From contig NZ_NINW01000050.1 in NCBI RefSeq assembly GCF_002188465.1, positions 26,984-90,983 of the forward strand: 64,000 nucleotides of DNA, in the 5' to 3' direction. The notes below the pieces were generated by a model, which saw only the letters and a program-made list of their open reading frames with translations, made no database searches and was not told the DNA's origin. The stretch comes from Pigmentiphaga sp. NML080357. Lineage in GTDB: Bacteria; Pseudomonadota; Gammaproteobacteria; Burkholderiales; Burkholderiaceae_B. This document shows positions 19,296 through 30,100 of this stretch, piece by piece. The translations under genes were made by a program, and so were the position numbers. Positions within the stretch are counted from its first letter, which is position 1, and the number at the start of each line of letters is the position of its first letter.

Positions 19296-20447
19296 ATGAA
19301 CACGGCCACGCTGCGCGCTCTCGATTTCGACCATCCCTCCATCGCCCCGCATGCCGAAGGCGCGGCCTGCGCGGTCGGGCGGGCCTGGGCCAAGGTGCCC
19401 GAACCGGTGTCCGCCGAACGCCGCGCGGACTTGAAGTCGCACATCCGCGAGTTGCTGGCGCGCGAGCATGCCGTGCTGGTGGCGCACTACTATGTCGACG
19501 CCGAACTGCAGGAGCTGGCCGAGGAAACCGGCGGGTGCGTGGCCGATTCGCTGGAGATGGCACGGTTCGGCCGCGATCACCCGGCCCGGACGCTGGTGGT
19601 CGCCGGTGTGCGTTTCATGGGGGAGACCGCCAAGATCCTGAGCCCGGAAAAGCGTGTGCTGATGCCCGATCTTGACGCTACCTGCTCACTGGACCTGGGC
19701 TGCCCGGCCGACGCCTTCTCGGCATTCTGCGATGCGCATCCGGACCGCACCGTGGTGGTTTATGCCAACACCAGCGCCGCGGTGAAGGCGCGGGCCGACT
19801 GGGCGGTGACCTCCGCGATCGCGCTCGACATCGTGGCGCACCTGCACGGGCTGGGACAGAAAATCCTGTGGGCGCCCGACCGCCACCTCGGCGCCTACGT
19901 CCAGGCGCAGACCGGAGCGGACATGCTCCTGTGGCAGGGCTCGTGCCTGGTGCACGACGAGTTCAAGGGCGTGGAGCTGGAGCTGCTGCGCGCCGAGTAT
20001 CCCCATGCCAAGGTCCTGGTGCACCCTGAGTCGCCGCCGGCGGTGGTGGCGCAAGCCGACGTGGTGGGGTCGACCGCGCAGATGATCAAGGCGGCGCGCG
20101 AGCTGGACGCAAGCCATTTCATTGTCGCTACGGACCAGGGGCTGCTGTACAAGATGCGGCAGGCGGCGCCGGGCAAGACCTTCATCGCCGCGCCCACTGC
20201 AGGCAATAGCGCCACTTGCAAGAGTTGCGCGCATTGCCCATGGATGGCCATGAACGGGCTGGCCAACCTCGCCGACGCCCTGGAGCATGGAAGCGGGGAG
20301 ATCGTGCTCGATCCGGCGCTTGGAGAGCGGGCCCGAGTGCCGATCGACCGCATGCTGGACTTCGCCGCGAGCCGGGACCGGCGCGTGCGGGCGAGCGGCG
20401 ACCTGGCGCGCGACACGGCGCTGTTTTCGGCGGTGGGGCCAGCCTGA
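19296..20447 (+). CDS. nadA: quinolinate synthase A
   Basis: NadA condenses iminoaspartate with dihydroxyacetone phosphate to quinolinate, the committed step of de novo NAD synthesis. The 383-residue protein has the three-fold pseudo-symmetric layout with cluster cysteines in TCSLDLGC (Cys130/Cys136), SCLVHDEF and the C-terminal [13 protein letters not shown]; three of these bind an oxygen-sensitive [4Fe-4S] cluster. The partners nadB and nadC are not adjacent and must lie elsewhere if the pathway is complete. Two palindromes over and after its promoter suggest tight repression. Classical Bordetella species need nicotinate, so an intact nadA is informative about the host. Confidence 0.95.
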   Translation: MNTATLRALDFDHPSIAPHAEGAACAVGRAWAKVPEPVSAERRADLKSHIRELLAREHAVLVAHYYVDAELQELAEETGGCVADSLEMARFGRDHPARTLVVAGVRFMGETAKILSPEKRVLMPDLDATCSLDLGCPADAFSAFCDAHPDRTVVVYANTSAAVKARADWAVTSAIALDIVAHLHGLGQKILWAPDRHLGAYVQAQTGADMLLWQGSCLVHDEFKGVELELLRAEYPHAKVLVHPESPPAVVAQADVVGSTAQMIKAARELDASHFIVATDQGLLYKMRQAAPGKTFIAAPTAGNSATCKSCAHCPWMAMNGLANLADALEHGSGEIVLDPALGERARVPIDRMLDFAASRDRRVRASGDLARDTALFSAVGPA

Positions 20448-20612
20448 GGCAGTGGCGGGCGCCGCGCGCGGGGACGTTGCGTGCGTGCATTTCGGCGCGG
20501 GGGGCCATGCTAGAATCGGAACGACACTTTTGGGTGCCCATTGGCCTTGCGCCTGTGGGCATTTTGCTTGTATGGCCGTCTTGCCGCTGGCATCCGACCG
20601 GAGTATTCCCGC

Positions 20613-22520
20613 ATGTTTGACCTCATCCGTAACCACCGCCGCTGGATGCAGTTCGTCCTGCTGCTGCTGATCCTGCCGTCGTTCGTCTTCGTGGGCATAC
20701 AGGGCTACTCCAGTTTCATGGAAGGCGAAAAGGCCCTGGCGAAGGTGGCGGGCGAGTCCGTGACGCAGCAGGAGTTCGACGCCGCCGTGCGCAACCGGCT
20801 CGACCAGCTGCGTTCGATGATGGGGGCGCAGTTCGATCCCCAGGCCTTCGACACGCCCGCCATGCGGCAGGCGGTGCTGGACGAGATCATCAATACCCGG
20901 CTGATCGCGGCGGAAGCGTCGAAGAACCATTTCTCGGCCTCCGACGACCAGCTCCGGGCCACCATTCAGGCCATCCCGGCGGTGCAGGAAAACGGCCGCT
21001 TCAGCAATGCCCGCTACCGCGACGCGCTGGCCGCGCAAGGCATGACGCCGGTCATGTTCGAGTCTCAACTGCGGCGCGATCTCGCCCTGCAGCAGGTGCT
21101 GGGGCCGGTGGCGCAATCGGCGGCCGTACCCGATGCGGTGATGGACCGCCTGGTGGCCGCCGCTACCGAGCGCCGCCAGATCCAGACCCTGCGCATCGCC
21201 GCCGCCGACTACCGCGCCAAGGTCAACGTCAGCGACGACGAGGTGAAGGCCTACTACGAAGCCAACCGGTCCCGCTTCGAACTGCCCGAGCGGGTCGATG
21301 CGCAGTACGTGGTGCTGGACCAGGGCGCGGTGACCACGGGCGTTTCCGTGTCCGACGAGGACATCAAGGGCTATTACGAGCAGAACCAGGCGCGCTACCG
21401 CCAGGACGAGCAGCGCCGCGCCAGCCACATCCTGATCGCGGTCGACAGTAGTGCCAGCGAGGCCGCGCGCGAGGAAGCGCGCAAGAAGGCCCAGGCCCTG
21501 GCCGACCAGGCCAAGGCGCCCAACGCCGATTTCGCCAAGCTGGCGCGCGAGAATTCCCAGGACCCGGGCTCGGCCCGCAACGGCGGAGACCTCGATTGGT
21601 TCGGCCGCGGCATGATGGTCAAGCCCTTCGAGGATGCCGCCTTCGCGCTCAAGCAGGGCGAGGTGTCGGGCGTGGTGCCGACCGACTACGGTTTCCACGT
21701 GATCAAGCTCACGGGCATCCGTCCCGCGGTGGTCAAGCCGCTGGCCGAAGTGCGCAGCCAGATCGTCGAAGAGATCAAGCAGCAGCAGGCGGCGCGCCGT
21801 TTCGCCGAGGCGGTCGAGCAGTTCACCAACCTGGTGTACGAGCAGAGCGACACGCTCGACCCGGCGGCGCAGAAATTCAGCCTCAAGATCCAGGAAGCCC
21901 AGGGCGTTACGCGCAGCGGGCAATCCGGCAACGACGTGCTGGGCAATCCGAAAGTGTTGCAGGCCCTGTTCTCCGACGAGGTCCTGCGCGAGAAGCGCAA
22001 TTCCGGCGTGATCGAGCTGGCTCCCAACCGGCTGGCGGCCGTGCGCGTGACCCGGCACATCGCGGCCGCGGTGCAGCCGCTCGCCGACGTGGCTGCCGGC
22101 ATTCGCAAGCAATTGACCGAGGACAAGGCCATCGACCTGGCGCGCGCCGCCGGCGAAGAGCGCCTGAAGGCCCTGCGGGCGCAGGACTCGACGCAAGGCT
22201 TCGGCGCCGCGACCACGGTGGCGCGCAATGCGCCGCAAGGCGTGGCGCCCGCCGTACTGGATGCGGTCATGAAGGCGCCTACCGACAAACTGCCGGCTTT
22301 CGTCGGCGCGATCGCGAGCGATGCCTACGTCATTGCCCGCATCGCCAAGGTAGAGGCTGCGCCCAAGCCCGACGCCAGCGCCATCGCCGGCGAGAAATCC
22401 ATGATGGAGCGCCGCTGGGCGCAAGCCGAGCAACTGGCCGTGCTGCAGACGCTGCGCGAGAAATACAAGGTCAGCGTATCGGCCGAGGGGCAGGGCGCTG
22501 CGCCGTCTTCCGAGCGTTGA
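20613..22520 (+). CDS. ppiD: periplasmic folding chaperone PpiD (SurA N-terminal and parvulin domains)
   Basis: PpiD is an inner-membrane-anchored periplasmic chaperone working near the SecYEG exit. The 635-residue product starts with a short cytosolic [11 protein letters not shown], one membrane anchor (about residues 13-32, [16 protein letters not shown]), a SurA_N chaperone domain, then one parvulin-type domain about 255-360 ([20 protein letters not shown] and FGFHVIKL-like GFHVIKL) and a long C-terminal chaperone part. I chose the ATG at 20613 over an in-frame start 72 bases upstream because it opens directly on the anchor. TAGAAT at 20511 is a possible -10. A lon-hupB-tRNA-ppiD neighbourhood is common in proteobacteria. 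Confidence 0.93.
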   Translation: MFDLIRNHRRWMQFVLLLLILPSFVFVGIQGYSSFMEGEKALAKVAGESVTQQEFDAAVRNRLDQLRSMMGAQFDPQAFDTPAMRQAVLDEIINTRLIAAEASKNHFSASDDQLRATIQAIPAVQENGRFSNARYRDALAAQGMTPVMFESQLRRDLALQQVLGPVAQSAAVPDAVMDRLVAAATERRQIQTLRIAAADYRAKVNVSDDEVKAYYEANRSRFELPERVDAQYVVLDQGAVTTGVSVSDEDIKGYYEQNQARYRQDEQRRASHILIAVDSSASEAAREEARKKAQALADQAKAPNADFAKLARENSQDPGSARNGGDLDWFGRGMMVKPFEDAAFALKQGEVSGVVPTDYGFHVIKLTGIRPAVVKPLAEVRSQIVEEIKQQQAARRFAEAVEQFTNLVYEQSDTLDPAAQKFSLKIQEAQGVTRSGQSGNDVLGNPKVLQALFSDEVLREKRNSGVIELAPNRLAAVRVTRHIAAAVQPLADVAAGIRKQLTEDKAIDLARAAGEERLKALRAQDSTQGFGAATTVARNAPQGVAPAVLDAVMKAPTDKLPAFVGAIASDAYVIARIAKVEAAPKPDASAIAGEKSMMERRWAQAEQLAVLQTLREKYKVSVSAEGQGAAPSSER

Positions 22521-22523
22521 GCG

Positions 22524-22558
22524 CCGGAGGGCGGGGCGGCTTCGCCCCTTCCTTCCGG
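22524..22558. terminator. hairpin between convergent ppiD and esterase genes
   Basis: A GGGGCG-GCTT-CGCCCC stem extended outward by CCGGA/TCCGG lies in the 66-base gap between convergent genes. It is symmetric and could stop transcription both ways, but neither side has a strong T-run. Confidence 0.45.
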
Positions 22559-22586
22559 TGTGGACGGCCTATGTCGAGAACGGGCC

Positions 22587-23306
22587 TCAGGACTTTCCCG
22601 TCGCGAGCAGCGGCTCGAGGCGGGGCCAGACGTTGTCCAGCAAGCGCGGCTGCGCCTGCGCCGTGGGGTGCAGGCGATCGGGCTGGAACATTTCGATGTG
22701 CTCGGCCACCCCGTCGAGCAGGAAGGGCAGCAGCGCCACTTTCTGGGACTGCGCCACCTTCGTGAACACTTGTTGGAAGCGCTGCGTATAGTCCCGCCCG
22801 TAGTTGGGCGGGATCTGCATGCCGACCAGCAGCACGCGCGCCCCGGCGTCGCGCGACGCCTGCACCATCCTGTTGAGATTCTGTTCGGTCATCTGCAGCG
22901 ACAGGCCGCGCAAGGCGTCGTTGGAGCCCAGTTCGATGACCACGACCCGCGGCCTATGCTTGGACAGAAGGGCTGGCAGGCGGCTCACGCCGCCGCTGGT
23001 CGTATCGCCGCTGATGCTGGCATTGACCACGCGGTAATCGAATTTGCGTTCGCGCAGGCGCGTTTCCAGCAGTGTCACCCATCCGGTGCCGCGAGGCAGC
23101 CCGTACTCGGCCGACAGGCTGTCGCCCAGCACCAGCAGCACCGGCGCGGAACTCGCGCCGGCGGCGGCGGTCTGTGCCTGGGCGGCGGAGGCAACGACGG
23201 CGAGCGCAAGGGCAAGGCCCAGCGCGCCCGTCAGGGCCCGGCGTCCCGCATGGGGCCTTGCCGGGGCCGCGACGTGGGCGGGTGGCGATGAGCGAGGCTT
23301 TATCAT
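22587..23306 (-). CDS. tesA: periplasmic GDSL esterase / lysophospholipase (TesA family)
   Basis: A secreted SGNH-hydrolase of the TesA/arylesterase family that cleaves thioesters, lysophospholipids or aryl esters in the periplasm. The 239-residue product has a signal peptide (Arg-rich start, hydrophobic GALGLALALAVVASAAQA, cleavage near residue 45), block I LVLGDSLS with the nucleophile Ser, block III GSNDAL and block V DRLHP with the catalytic Asp and His. I chose the ATG at 23306, preceded by an AAAGGA ribosome site. Its start overlaps an alternative start of the divergent ABC ATPase gene, the usual tesA-ybbA arrangement. Confidence 0.9.
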   Translation of the reverse strand: MIKPRSSPPAHVAAPARPHAGRRALTGALGLALALAVVASAAQAQTAAAGASSAPVLLVLGDSLSAEYGLPRGTGWVTLLETRLRERKFDYRVVNASISGDTTSGGVSRLPALLSKHRPRVVVIELGSNDALRGLSLQMTEQNLNRMVQASRDAGARVLLVGMQIPPNYGRDYTQRFQQVFTKVAQSQKVALLPFLLDGVAEHIEMFQPDRLHPTAQAQPRLLDNVWPRLEPLLATGKS

Positions 23307-23334
23307 GTCTTTCCTTTCTTCGAGCGATGCAATC

Positions 23335-24072
23335 ATGACGGGACCTACCCGATCCGACGCCGGCCATCCTGCCGCCGCATCCGCAACCCGCCACGCCATC
23401 GCCGTGCGATCGCTGGCCAAGCGGGTCACCGATTCGAGCGGGGAGCTCTCCATCCTCGATGCGGTCGATTTTACGGTGGCCTTTGGAGAGACCGTCGCCA
23501 TTACCGGGAGTTCGGGATCGGGCAAGTCCACGCTGCTGGGGCTCTTGGCCGGGCTGGACGTACCGACCGAAGGGGACGTGCACCTGGCCGGCCAGGACCT
23601 GTTCGCGCTCGACGAGGACCAGCGAGCGAGGCTGCGTGCGCGCCATGTCGGATTCGTGTTCCAGTCGTTCCAGCTGCTGCCTCATCTGACGGCGCTGGAG
23701 AACGTCATGCTGCCCCTGGAACTGGCCGGCCGCGAGGCCCGGGCGGCCGCCACGGCGATGCTCGAACGGGTCGGGCTGGGCGCGCGCCTGCGCCACTACC
23801 CCAAGACCTTGTCGGGGGGAGAGCAGCAGCGCGTATCGCTGGCGCGGGCCTTCGTGGTCGAACCCGAGCTGCTGTTCGCCGACGAGCCCACGGGCAGCCT
23901 GGACTCGGCTACCGGCGAGGCCGTCATCGACCTCATGTTCGAACTGCATCGTGAACGGGGAACCACGTTGCTGCTGGTGACGCACGACGCCAAGCTGGCC
24001 CAGCGCTGCGCCCGCCAGCTGGTGGTGGCCGGCGGCCGGCTGGTGCACGATTCGGCGGCCGACGTTTCCTGA
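23335..24072 (+). CDS. ABC transporter ATP-binding protein (YbbA/LolD type)
   Basis: A lone ABC ATPase of the MacB/LolD/YbbA group, which usually partners FtsX-type permeases acting on lipids, lipoproteins or small molecules. The 245-residue protein has Walker A GSSGSGKST near residue 62, Q-loop FVFQSF, signature LSGGEQQRV and Walker B LLFADEPTGSLD. The usual permease partner YbbP does not follow; the next gene is convergent. Start choice is uncertain: ATG at 23335 gives MTGPTRSDAG, while an ATG at 23305 overlaps the start codon of the divergent esterase gene. The permease may be encoded elsewhere or lost. Confidence 0.85.
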   Translation: MTGPTRSDAGHPAAASATRHAIAVRSLAKRVTDSSGELSILDAVDFTVAFGETVAITGSSGSGKSTLLGLLAGLDVPTEGDVHLAGQDLFALDEDQRARLRARHVGFVFQSFQLLPHLTALENVMLPLELAGREARAAATAMLERVGLGARLRHYPKTLSGGEQQRVSLARAFVVEPELLFADEPTGSLDSATGEAVIDLMFELHRERGTTLLLVTHDAKLAQRCARQLVVAGGRLVHDSAADVS

Positions 24073-24075
24073 AGG

Positions 24076-25593
24076 TTACGTGCGGTTGCGCAGCGTCCGC
24101 GCGGCCGGGGCGATCTCGCTCGCGGTCAGTCCCAGCGGGCCGATGCCGCGCGCGACCAGATCGTCGGCGGCCGCGCCATGCAGCCAGACGCAGTTACGCG
24201 CGGCCAGCTCCACGCCCATGCCTTGCGCCAGCAGCGCCCCCATCATGCCGGCCAGCACGTCGCCGGTGCCGGCCGTGGCGAGGCCCGCATTGCCGCTGCC
24301 GTTGACCGACCATGCGCCGTTCGGGCCGCAGACGATGCTGCCTGCGCCTTTCAGCACGATCCACGACCGATAGCGCGCCGCCAGTTCCCGCGCGCTTTCG
24401 ATGCGGTCCGCCTGTACTTCGTCGGTCGAGACGCCGAGCATGCGGGCCGCCTCGCGCGGATGCGGCGTCAGGATGGCGGGGCCGCCGCGGGCCGCCAGGC
24501 CGCGCGACAGCGCCGGAACCGCCGCGAGCAGGACCAGCGCATCCGCGTCCAGGACGAGCGGGAGCGAGGCGGGCGCCTCGGACAATAGGCGCCCCAGCCA
24601 CCGTTCGGCGCATTCGTCCGCTCCCATGCCGCAACCTGCCACCCAGGCCGTGACGCCCAGGCGTTCGGCGTGATCCAGCAGCGCGTCGGCGCTGCGCAGC
24701 ATCAGTTCGGGATGCAGCGGATCGCATGCCAGCGATGACGAGGCCGTTTCGGCCAGGCCAACCAGGATCTTGCCCGCGCCGCCGTACAACGCCGCGCGGG
24801 CGGCGAGCAGGGCGGCTCCGGTCATGCCGGGGGCGCCACCGAGGAGGCCCAGCGTGCCGAAGCTGCCCTTGTGCGTATCGTGCGGGCGAGGCTGGAACAA
24901 GGCGGCGCAGTCGGCCCGCCGCGTCAGCAGGCCCGCGTGGGCGGCCTGCCGCTGGACCTGGGCCGACAGGCCGAGGTCCGCCACGCTGACCGTGCCGGCA
25001 TGGTCCCGGCCGGCTCGCGTATGGAGCCCCGGCTTGTCGGCGATGAAAGTGAGGGTGTGGTGGGCGACGAAGGCGCCGGGTTGTGCCGTACCGGTGTCCG
25101 CGTCGAGTCCGCTGGGCGTATCCAGCGCCAGCACCGTCGCTTCCCGGCGGGCGGCCCAGGCCGCCCAGCGCTGCGCTTCCTCGGGCAGGGGGCGGGACAG
25201 GCCGATGCCGAACAGCGCATCGACCACGAGCACGGCGGATGCGGGCGGCAGGCCGCGCGCATCGGGCTGGCCGGTTTGCACCAGGCCGGGCGGCAGTTCA
25301 TTCCAGGCTTGCTCCGCATCGGGCGGCCGCTTGCCGCCGCCGGACAGGGTCCAGACCTTCACCGGGCGTGCGGCCTGGTGCAGGAGCGCGGCCAGCATGA
25401 GGCCGTCGCCGCCGTTGTTGCCCGGCCCGCACAGGATTTCGACCTCGTGCCGGGGCCATCGCGCGGCGATGAGGTCCGCAGCGGCGCGCGCCGCGCGGCG
25501 CATCAACGTGTGCGCGGGCAGCGCAGCCTGCGCTTCGCGCTCGATCAGCCGGATGACCGGCGTGCGGAACAGCTGGTGCGGACGGGCTTCCAT
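24076..25593 (-). CDS. nnr: bifunctional NAD(P)H-hydrate epimerase / dehydratase
   Basis: This enzyme repairs hydrated, inactive NAD(P)H: the N-terminal YjeF epimerase domain (about 1-215) interconverts R and S forms and the C-terminal ribokinase-like domain (about 235-500) dehydrates the S form using ADP or ATP. Visible signatures are [11 protein letters not shown] near residue 58 in the epimerase and [17 protein letters not shown] near 440 in the dehydratase. At 505 residues it has full two-domain length. It begins three bases after the dadA stop on the same strand and ends three bases from the convergent ABC ATPase gene. Confidence 0.94.
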   Translation of the reverse strand: MEARPHQLFRTPVIRLIEREAQAALPAHTLMRRAARAAADLIAARWPRHEVEILCGPGNNGGDGLMLAALLHQAARPVKVWTLSGGGKRPPDAEQAWNELPPGLVQTGQPDARGLPPASAVLVVDALFGIGLSRPLPEEAQRWAAWAARREATVLALDTPSGLDADTGTAQPGAFVAHHTLTFIADKPGLHTRAGRDHAGTVSVADLGLSAQVQRQAAHAGLLTRRADCAALFQPRPHDTHKGSFGTLGLLGGAPGMTGAALLAARAALYGGAGKILVGLAETASSSLACDPLHPELMLRSADALLDHAERLGVTAWVAGCGMGADECAERWLGRLLSEAPASLPLVLDADALVLLAAVPALSRGLAARGGPAILTPHPREAARMLGVSTDEVQADRIESARELAARYRSWIVLKGAGSIVCGPNGAWSVNGSGNAGLATAGTGDVLAGMMGALLAQGMGVELAARNCVWLHGAAADDLVARGIGPLGLTASEIAPAARTLRNRT

Positions 25594-25596
25594 GCG

Positions 25597-26868
25597 CTAA
25601 TTCTTGCGCGCGTAGCGGCCTATGTCCAATCCGTCCAGATCGATGTCGGGCGTCTTGCCGGCGACGAGATCGGCCAGGATGCGCCCCGTGCCGACGGCCA
25701 TGCTCCATCCGTGCGAGCCATGGCCGGTATTCACGTACAGCCCGGGAAGGCGGGTTGCGCCGAGAATGGGCGGACCATCCGGGGTCATGGGCCGCGTGCC
25801 GGACCACCACGTGGCGCGCGACAGATCCAGCATGCCGGGCAGCCAATCCTGGGCCACCCTGACCAGCGTGCGCAGCGCCTTGCCATGCATGCCGGGTCCG
25901 CGCCCGCCCAGTTCCGCCGTGCCGGCAATGCGCAGGCGCTGGCCGAGCGGCGTCACGGTCACCCGGTAGGCTTCGTCGACGAAGGCTCGCCGGGGGCCGA
26001 TGGCGTCTCCCCGCAAGGGCAGGTTGGCGGCGTAACCCTTGACCGGGTACATGGGAACGGCGATGCCCAGCCGGCCGAGCCACCCGGCCGCGTCACTGCC
26101 TCCGGCCATCACCACGGCCTGCGCCGGCAGCATGGCGCCGTCCTTCAGGCGTACGCCGGTGACCGCGCCCGACGCGTTCTGCATGGGATGCGCGACGGCG
26201 TTGAACTTGAACTCGACGCCGGACCGCTCGCATTCGGCCGCCAGCAGGCGGGCGAAGAGAGGGCAGTTGCCGGATTCATCGTCGGGATAGTGGATCGCCC
26301 CGGCCAGCGGCGTGCCGACGTGGACGGCGTCCTGCAGGTGCACGTCCATGGCAAGCGCCTCGTCGGGGCTCAGCAGGCGATGGGCGATGCCGCTGTCCTG
26401 CATGACGCGGCGCGCGGGCTCGGTCCGCTCCAGGTCGCGCTGGGTGCGCAGCAACTGCAGGTAGCCGCTGCGGCGCTCGTACTCGAACCCGTGCTCTTCG
26501 CGCAAGTCGGCCAATTGCGCGCGGCTGTAGCGCGCCACGCGCTGCATCGTCCGCTTGTTGGCGGCATAGCGCTCCGCGCGGCATTGTCCCAGCCACTTGA
26601 CGAGCCATTTCCACAGCGCGGGGTCGAGCGAGGTGCGCAGGGCCACGGGCGCCTCGGCCTTGAACAGATGGGAGAAGAAGTGGCCCGGCATGCCCGGCGC
26701 CGCCCAGGGCGAGGCGTAATCGGCGGCGAGTATGCCGGCGCTGCCATAGCTCGATTCCTGCGCGATGCCGCTGCGGCGGTCGACGACCGTGACCTGCATG
26801 CCGTGCCGGTTGAGCCAATACGCGGTGCACACACCGACGATGCCGGCACCGATCACAATCACACGCAT
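25597..26868 (-). CDS. dadA: D-amino acid dehydrogenase, FAD subunit
   Basis: DadA is a membrane-associated flavoprotein that oxidises D-alanine and other D-amino acids to keto acids and feeds electrons to quinones. The 423-residue DAO-family protein starts with the dinucleotide fold VIVIGAGIVGVCTAYWLNRHG and has the SYGSAGI loop near residue 45 and a C-terminal NTGHGSHGWSMA FAD motif. I chose the ATG at 26868; a frame 42 bases longer adds nothing recognisable. An alanine racemase gene (alr) lies 36 kb away in this window, and the two activities normally combine in L-alanine catabolism, but they are not linked in an operon here. Confidence 0.9.
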   Translation of the reverse strand: MRVIVIGAGIVGVCTAYWLNRHGMQVTVVDRRSGIAQESSYGSAGILAADYASPWAAPGMPGHFFSHLFKAEAPVALRTSLDPALWKWLVKWLGQCRAERYAANKRTMQRVARYSRAQLADLREEHGFEYERRSGYLQLLRTQRDLERTEPARRVMQDSGIAHRLLSPDEALAMDVHLQDAVHVGTPLAGAIHYPDDESGNCPLFARLLAAECERSGVEFKFNAVAHPMQNASGAVTGVRLKDGAMLPAQAVVMAGGSDAAGWLGRLGIAVPMYPVKGYAANLPLRGDAIGPRRAFVDEAYRVTVTPLGQRLRIAGTAELGGRGPGMHGKALRTLVRVAQDWLPGMLDLSRATWWSGTRPMTPDGPPILGATRLPGLYVNTGHGSHGWSMAVGTGRILADLVAGKTPDIDLDGLDIGRYARKN

Positions 26869-27162
26869 AGGGAGTCTGGTCGCTTTACTTGGTCGGCCCG
26901 TCTTCCCCATGAGGCAGCGGTGTGCGCCAAGGTGCGGGCACCGGATTTTACGCGGCGCAGGCTACACACGCGAAAAAAATGCAAACGCTGTGGGTTTTGC
27001 GGGAAAAGTCGGCGTACCGCCATTTTCCAGCCGTGGCCAGCGCCGATGTGGCGCAGCGCCGCTCGTGGTTTTCCCGGATGCCTCCGTACGAAGTAAAATC
27101 AGCGCTGGCACGCGGTTCTCCTCGCGTTTTCCGTCATCTCCTCCGCTTCCTGCTCTCTTATC

Positions 27163-30100
27163 GTGGCCTCCATCCTGCGCCTCTCCGGCCCCCTTGCCCT
27201 TTCCTCGTTCCGCCGCGAGCGCCTGCTGCGCCGGCTCCAATCCCTGCAAGCCTCGGTGACCGACGTCGCGGCCCGCTACGTGCATTTCGTTTCCGTGGAA
27301 GGCGAGTTGACGGCGGACGAGCATCAGCGCCTGGAGGGCCTGCTGCGCTACGGAGATCCGGCGCCCGCCGCGCCGCAAGGCGTGGAGCTGCTCGTGGTGC
27401 CTCGCCTGGGTACCGTTTCGCCCTGGGCCAGCAAGGCGACCGACATCGCCCATAACTGCGGCCTGGCCGGCGTGCGCCGGATCGAGCGCGCCGTTTCCTA
27501 TACCCTGGTGCTCAAGCGCGGATTGCTGGGAGGTGCCAAGGCGCCGTCGGCCGACGAGCTGGCGGCGCTGGCCGGAGTGCTGCACGATCGCATGACCGAG
27601 ACGGTGGTCGACGGCGCCTTCGATGGCGCGCCGCTGTTCGCCACGCTGGCCGGCAAGCCCATGCAGACCGTGCCGCTGCGGACGGAGGGCGCGCAGGCGC
27701 TGGTGGCCGCGAACCGTACCCTGGGGCTGGCGCTCTCCGACGACGAGATTGCCTACCTGGTCGACGCGTTCACGGCGCTGGGCCGCGATCCGACCGATGT
27801 CGAGCTGATGATGTTCGCGCAGGCCAACAGCGAGCACTGCCGCCACAAGATTTTCAACGCCCAGTGGGTCATCGACGGCCAGGCCCAGTCCGATACGCTG
27901 TTCGGCATGATCCGCGCGACCCACCGCGCGCAGCCGGAGGGCACGGTGGTGGCGTATTCGGACAACGCCGCCGTGATGGCGGGCGGCAAGGCCGAGCGCT
28001 TTCATGTGCAGCCCGGGGGGGAAGGGCAGGTGTATGGCCGCCGCGAAGCGATCGTCCATACCCTGATGAAGGTCGAGACGCACAACCATCCGACCGCCAT
28101 TTCCCCGTTCCCCGGGGCATCGACCGGCGCGGGCGGCGAAATCCGCGACGAGGGCGCCACCGGCCGCGGTTCCAAGCCCAAGGCCGGGTTGACCGGCTTT
28201 ACCGTATCGCACCTGCGCTTCGACGACGCCCTCGAGCCATGGGAGGGCGCCGGGCACGGCGCGCCGGACCGCATCGCCTCGCCCCTGTCCATCATGATCG
28301 AGGGGCCCATCGGCGGCGCCGCTTTCAACAATGAATTCGGCCGGCCCAACCTGCTGGGGTATTTCCGCACCTTCGAACAGACTGCCGGCGGCGTGCGCTG
28401 GGGCTACCACAAGCCCATCATGATCGCGGGCGGCCTGGGCAGCATCGAGGACGGCTACACCCACAAGCTGGAGCTGCCGCCGGGCGCCTTGCTGATCCAG
28501 CTCGGCGGACCGGGCATGCGCATCGGCATGGGGGGCGGCGCGGCCTCCAGCATGAGCGTGGGCAGCAATGCCGCCGACCTGGACTTCGATTCGGTCCAGC
28601 GCGGCAATCCCGAGATCGAGCGCCGCGCGCAGGAAGTCATCGACCGCTGCTGGCAGCTTGGCGCGGAGAATCCTATTCTCTCCATCCACGACGTGGGAGC
28701 GGGCGGCCTGTCCAACGCCTTCCCCGAACTGGTGGACGGGGCTGGACGCGGCGCGGTGTTCGACTTGCAGCGCGTGCCGCTCGAGGAGTCGGGCCTGTCT
28801 CCCGCGGAGATCTGGTGCAATGAGTCGCAGGAGCGCTATGTATTGGCCATCCTGCCCCAGGACCTGGAGCGTTTCGATGCCATCGCTCGGCGCGAACGCT
28901 GCCCGTATGGCGTGGTCGGCGTCGCTACCGAGGCGCGCCAGCTGCGCGTGGTCGACGGGGAAGGATTCTCCGCCGGCGACGTGCCGGCCGCCGAATGGGC
29001 CCGGACCGCGCGGCCGGTGGATGTGCCGGTCGATGTCATCCTGGGCAAGCCGCCCCGTATGGAGCGCGACGTGGTTCGCCAGCCCGGGGCCGGCGAACCG
29101 CTCGATGTCGTCGGCCTGGACCTGGACGACGTAGCCCTGCGCGTGCTGCGGCATCCCACGGTGGCCAACAAGACCTTCCTCATCACCATCGGCGACCGCA
29201 CGGTGGGCGGGCTGTCGTCGCGTGACCAGATGGTCGGCCCATGGCAAGTGCCCGTGGCAGACTGCGCGGTCACGCTGGCCGACTACAGCGGCGTGCGCGG
29301 CGAAGCCATGGCCATGGGCGAACGCACGCCTTTGGCCGTCATCGACGCCCCGGCTTCCGGCCGCATGGCCGTGGCCGAGGCCGTGACCAACCTGGTCGCC
29401 GCGCCCGTGGCCCGCATGGAAGACGTCAAGCTGTCCGCCAACTGGATGGCCGCATGCGGCGAACCCGGCCAGGACGCCGCGCTGTACGACACCGTCAGTG
29501 CCGTGAGCGCGCTGTGCCAGCAGGTCGGCCTGGCGATTCCGGTCGGCAAGGATTCGCTCTCCATGCGCACCACCTGGGCCGAAAACGGCGAGGAACGCCG
29601 CGTCGTGGCGCCGGTGTCGCTCATCGTGACGGCCTTCGCACCCGTGGACGACGTGCGCAAGACCCTCACCCCGCAGCTTCGCACCGACCAGGGCGAGACG
29701 ACGCTGATCCTGATCGACCTGGGCCGCGGGAAGCATCGGCTGGGAGGATCCGTCCTGGCCCAGGCCATCGGCCAGGTCGGCCAGGAAGTGCCCGACATCG
29801 ACGCGCCCGAGGATCTGCGCGCGTTTTTCGCGGCGATACGGACCCTGGCGGACAGCGGCGTCATCCTGGCCTATCACGACCGTTCCGACGGCGGCCTGTT
29901 CGCCACCTTGTGCGAGATGGCTTTCGCCGGTCACACCGGCCTGTCGATCAACCTCGATATGCTGACCCTGGATCCCTACGCGGCGGACTGGGGCGACTTC
30001 AAGATCCGGCCGGAGCAGGTCGCGGTGCAGCGCGACGAGCTGACCATCAAGGCCCTGTTCTCGGAAGAGGCCGGAGCCGTCATCCAGGTGCCCGCCGGCA

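Noticed and set aside
19686..22433. A 915-codon minus-strand frame across nadA and ppiD
   Set aside because: It spans two real genes and their promoter region, has no ribosome site and no known domain.
23044..23334. N-terminal extension of the YbbA-type ATPase upstream of 23305
   Set aside because: Lies antisense to the signal peptide region of the esterase gene and has no ABC homology.
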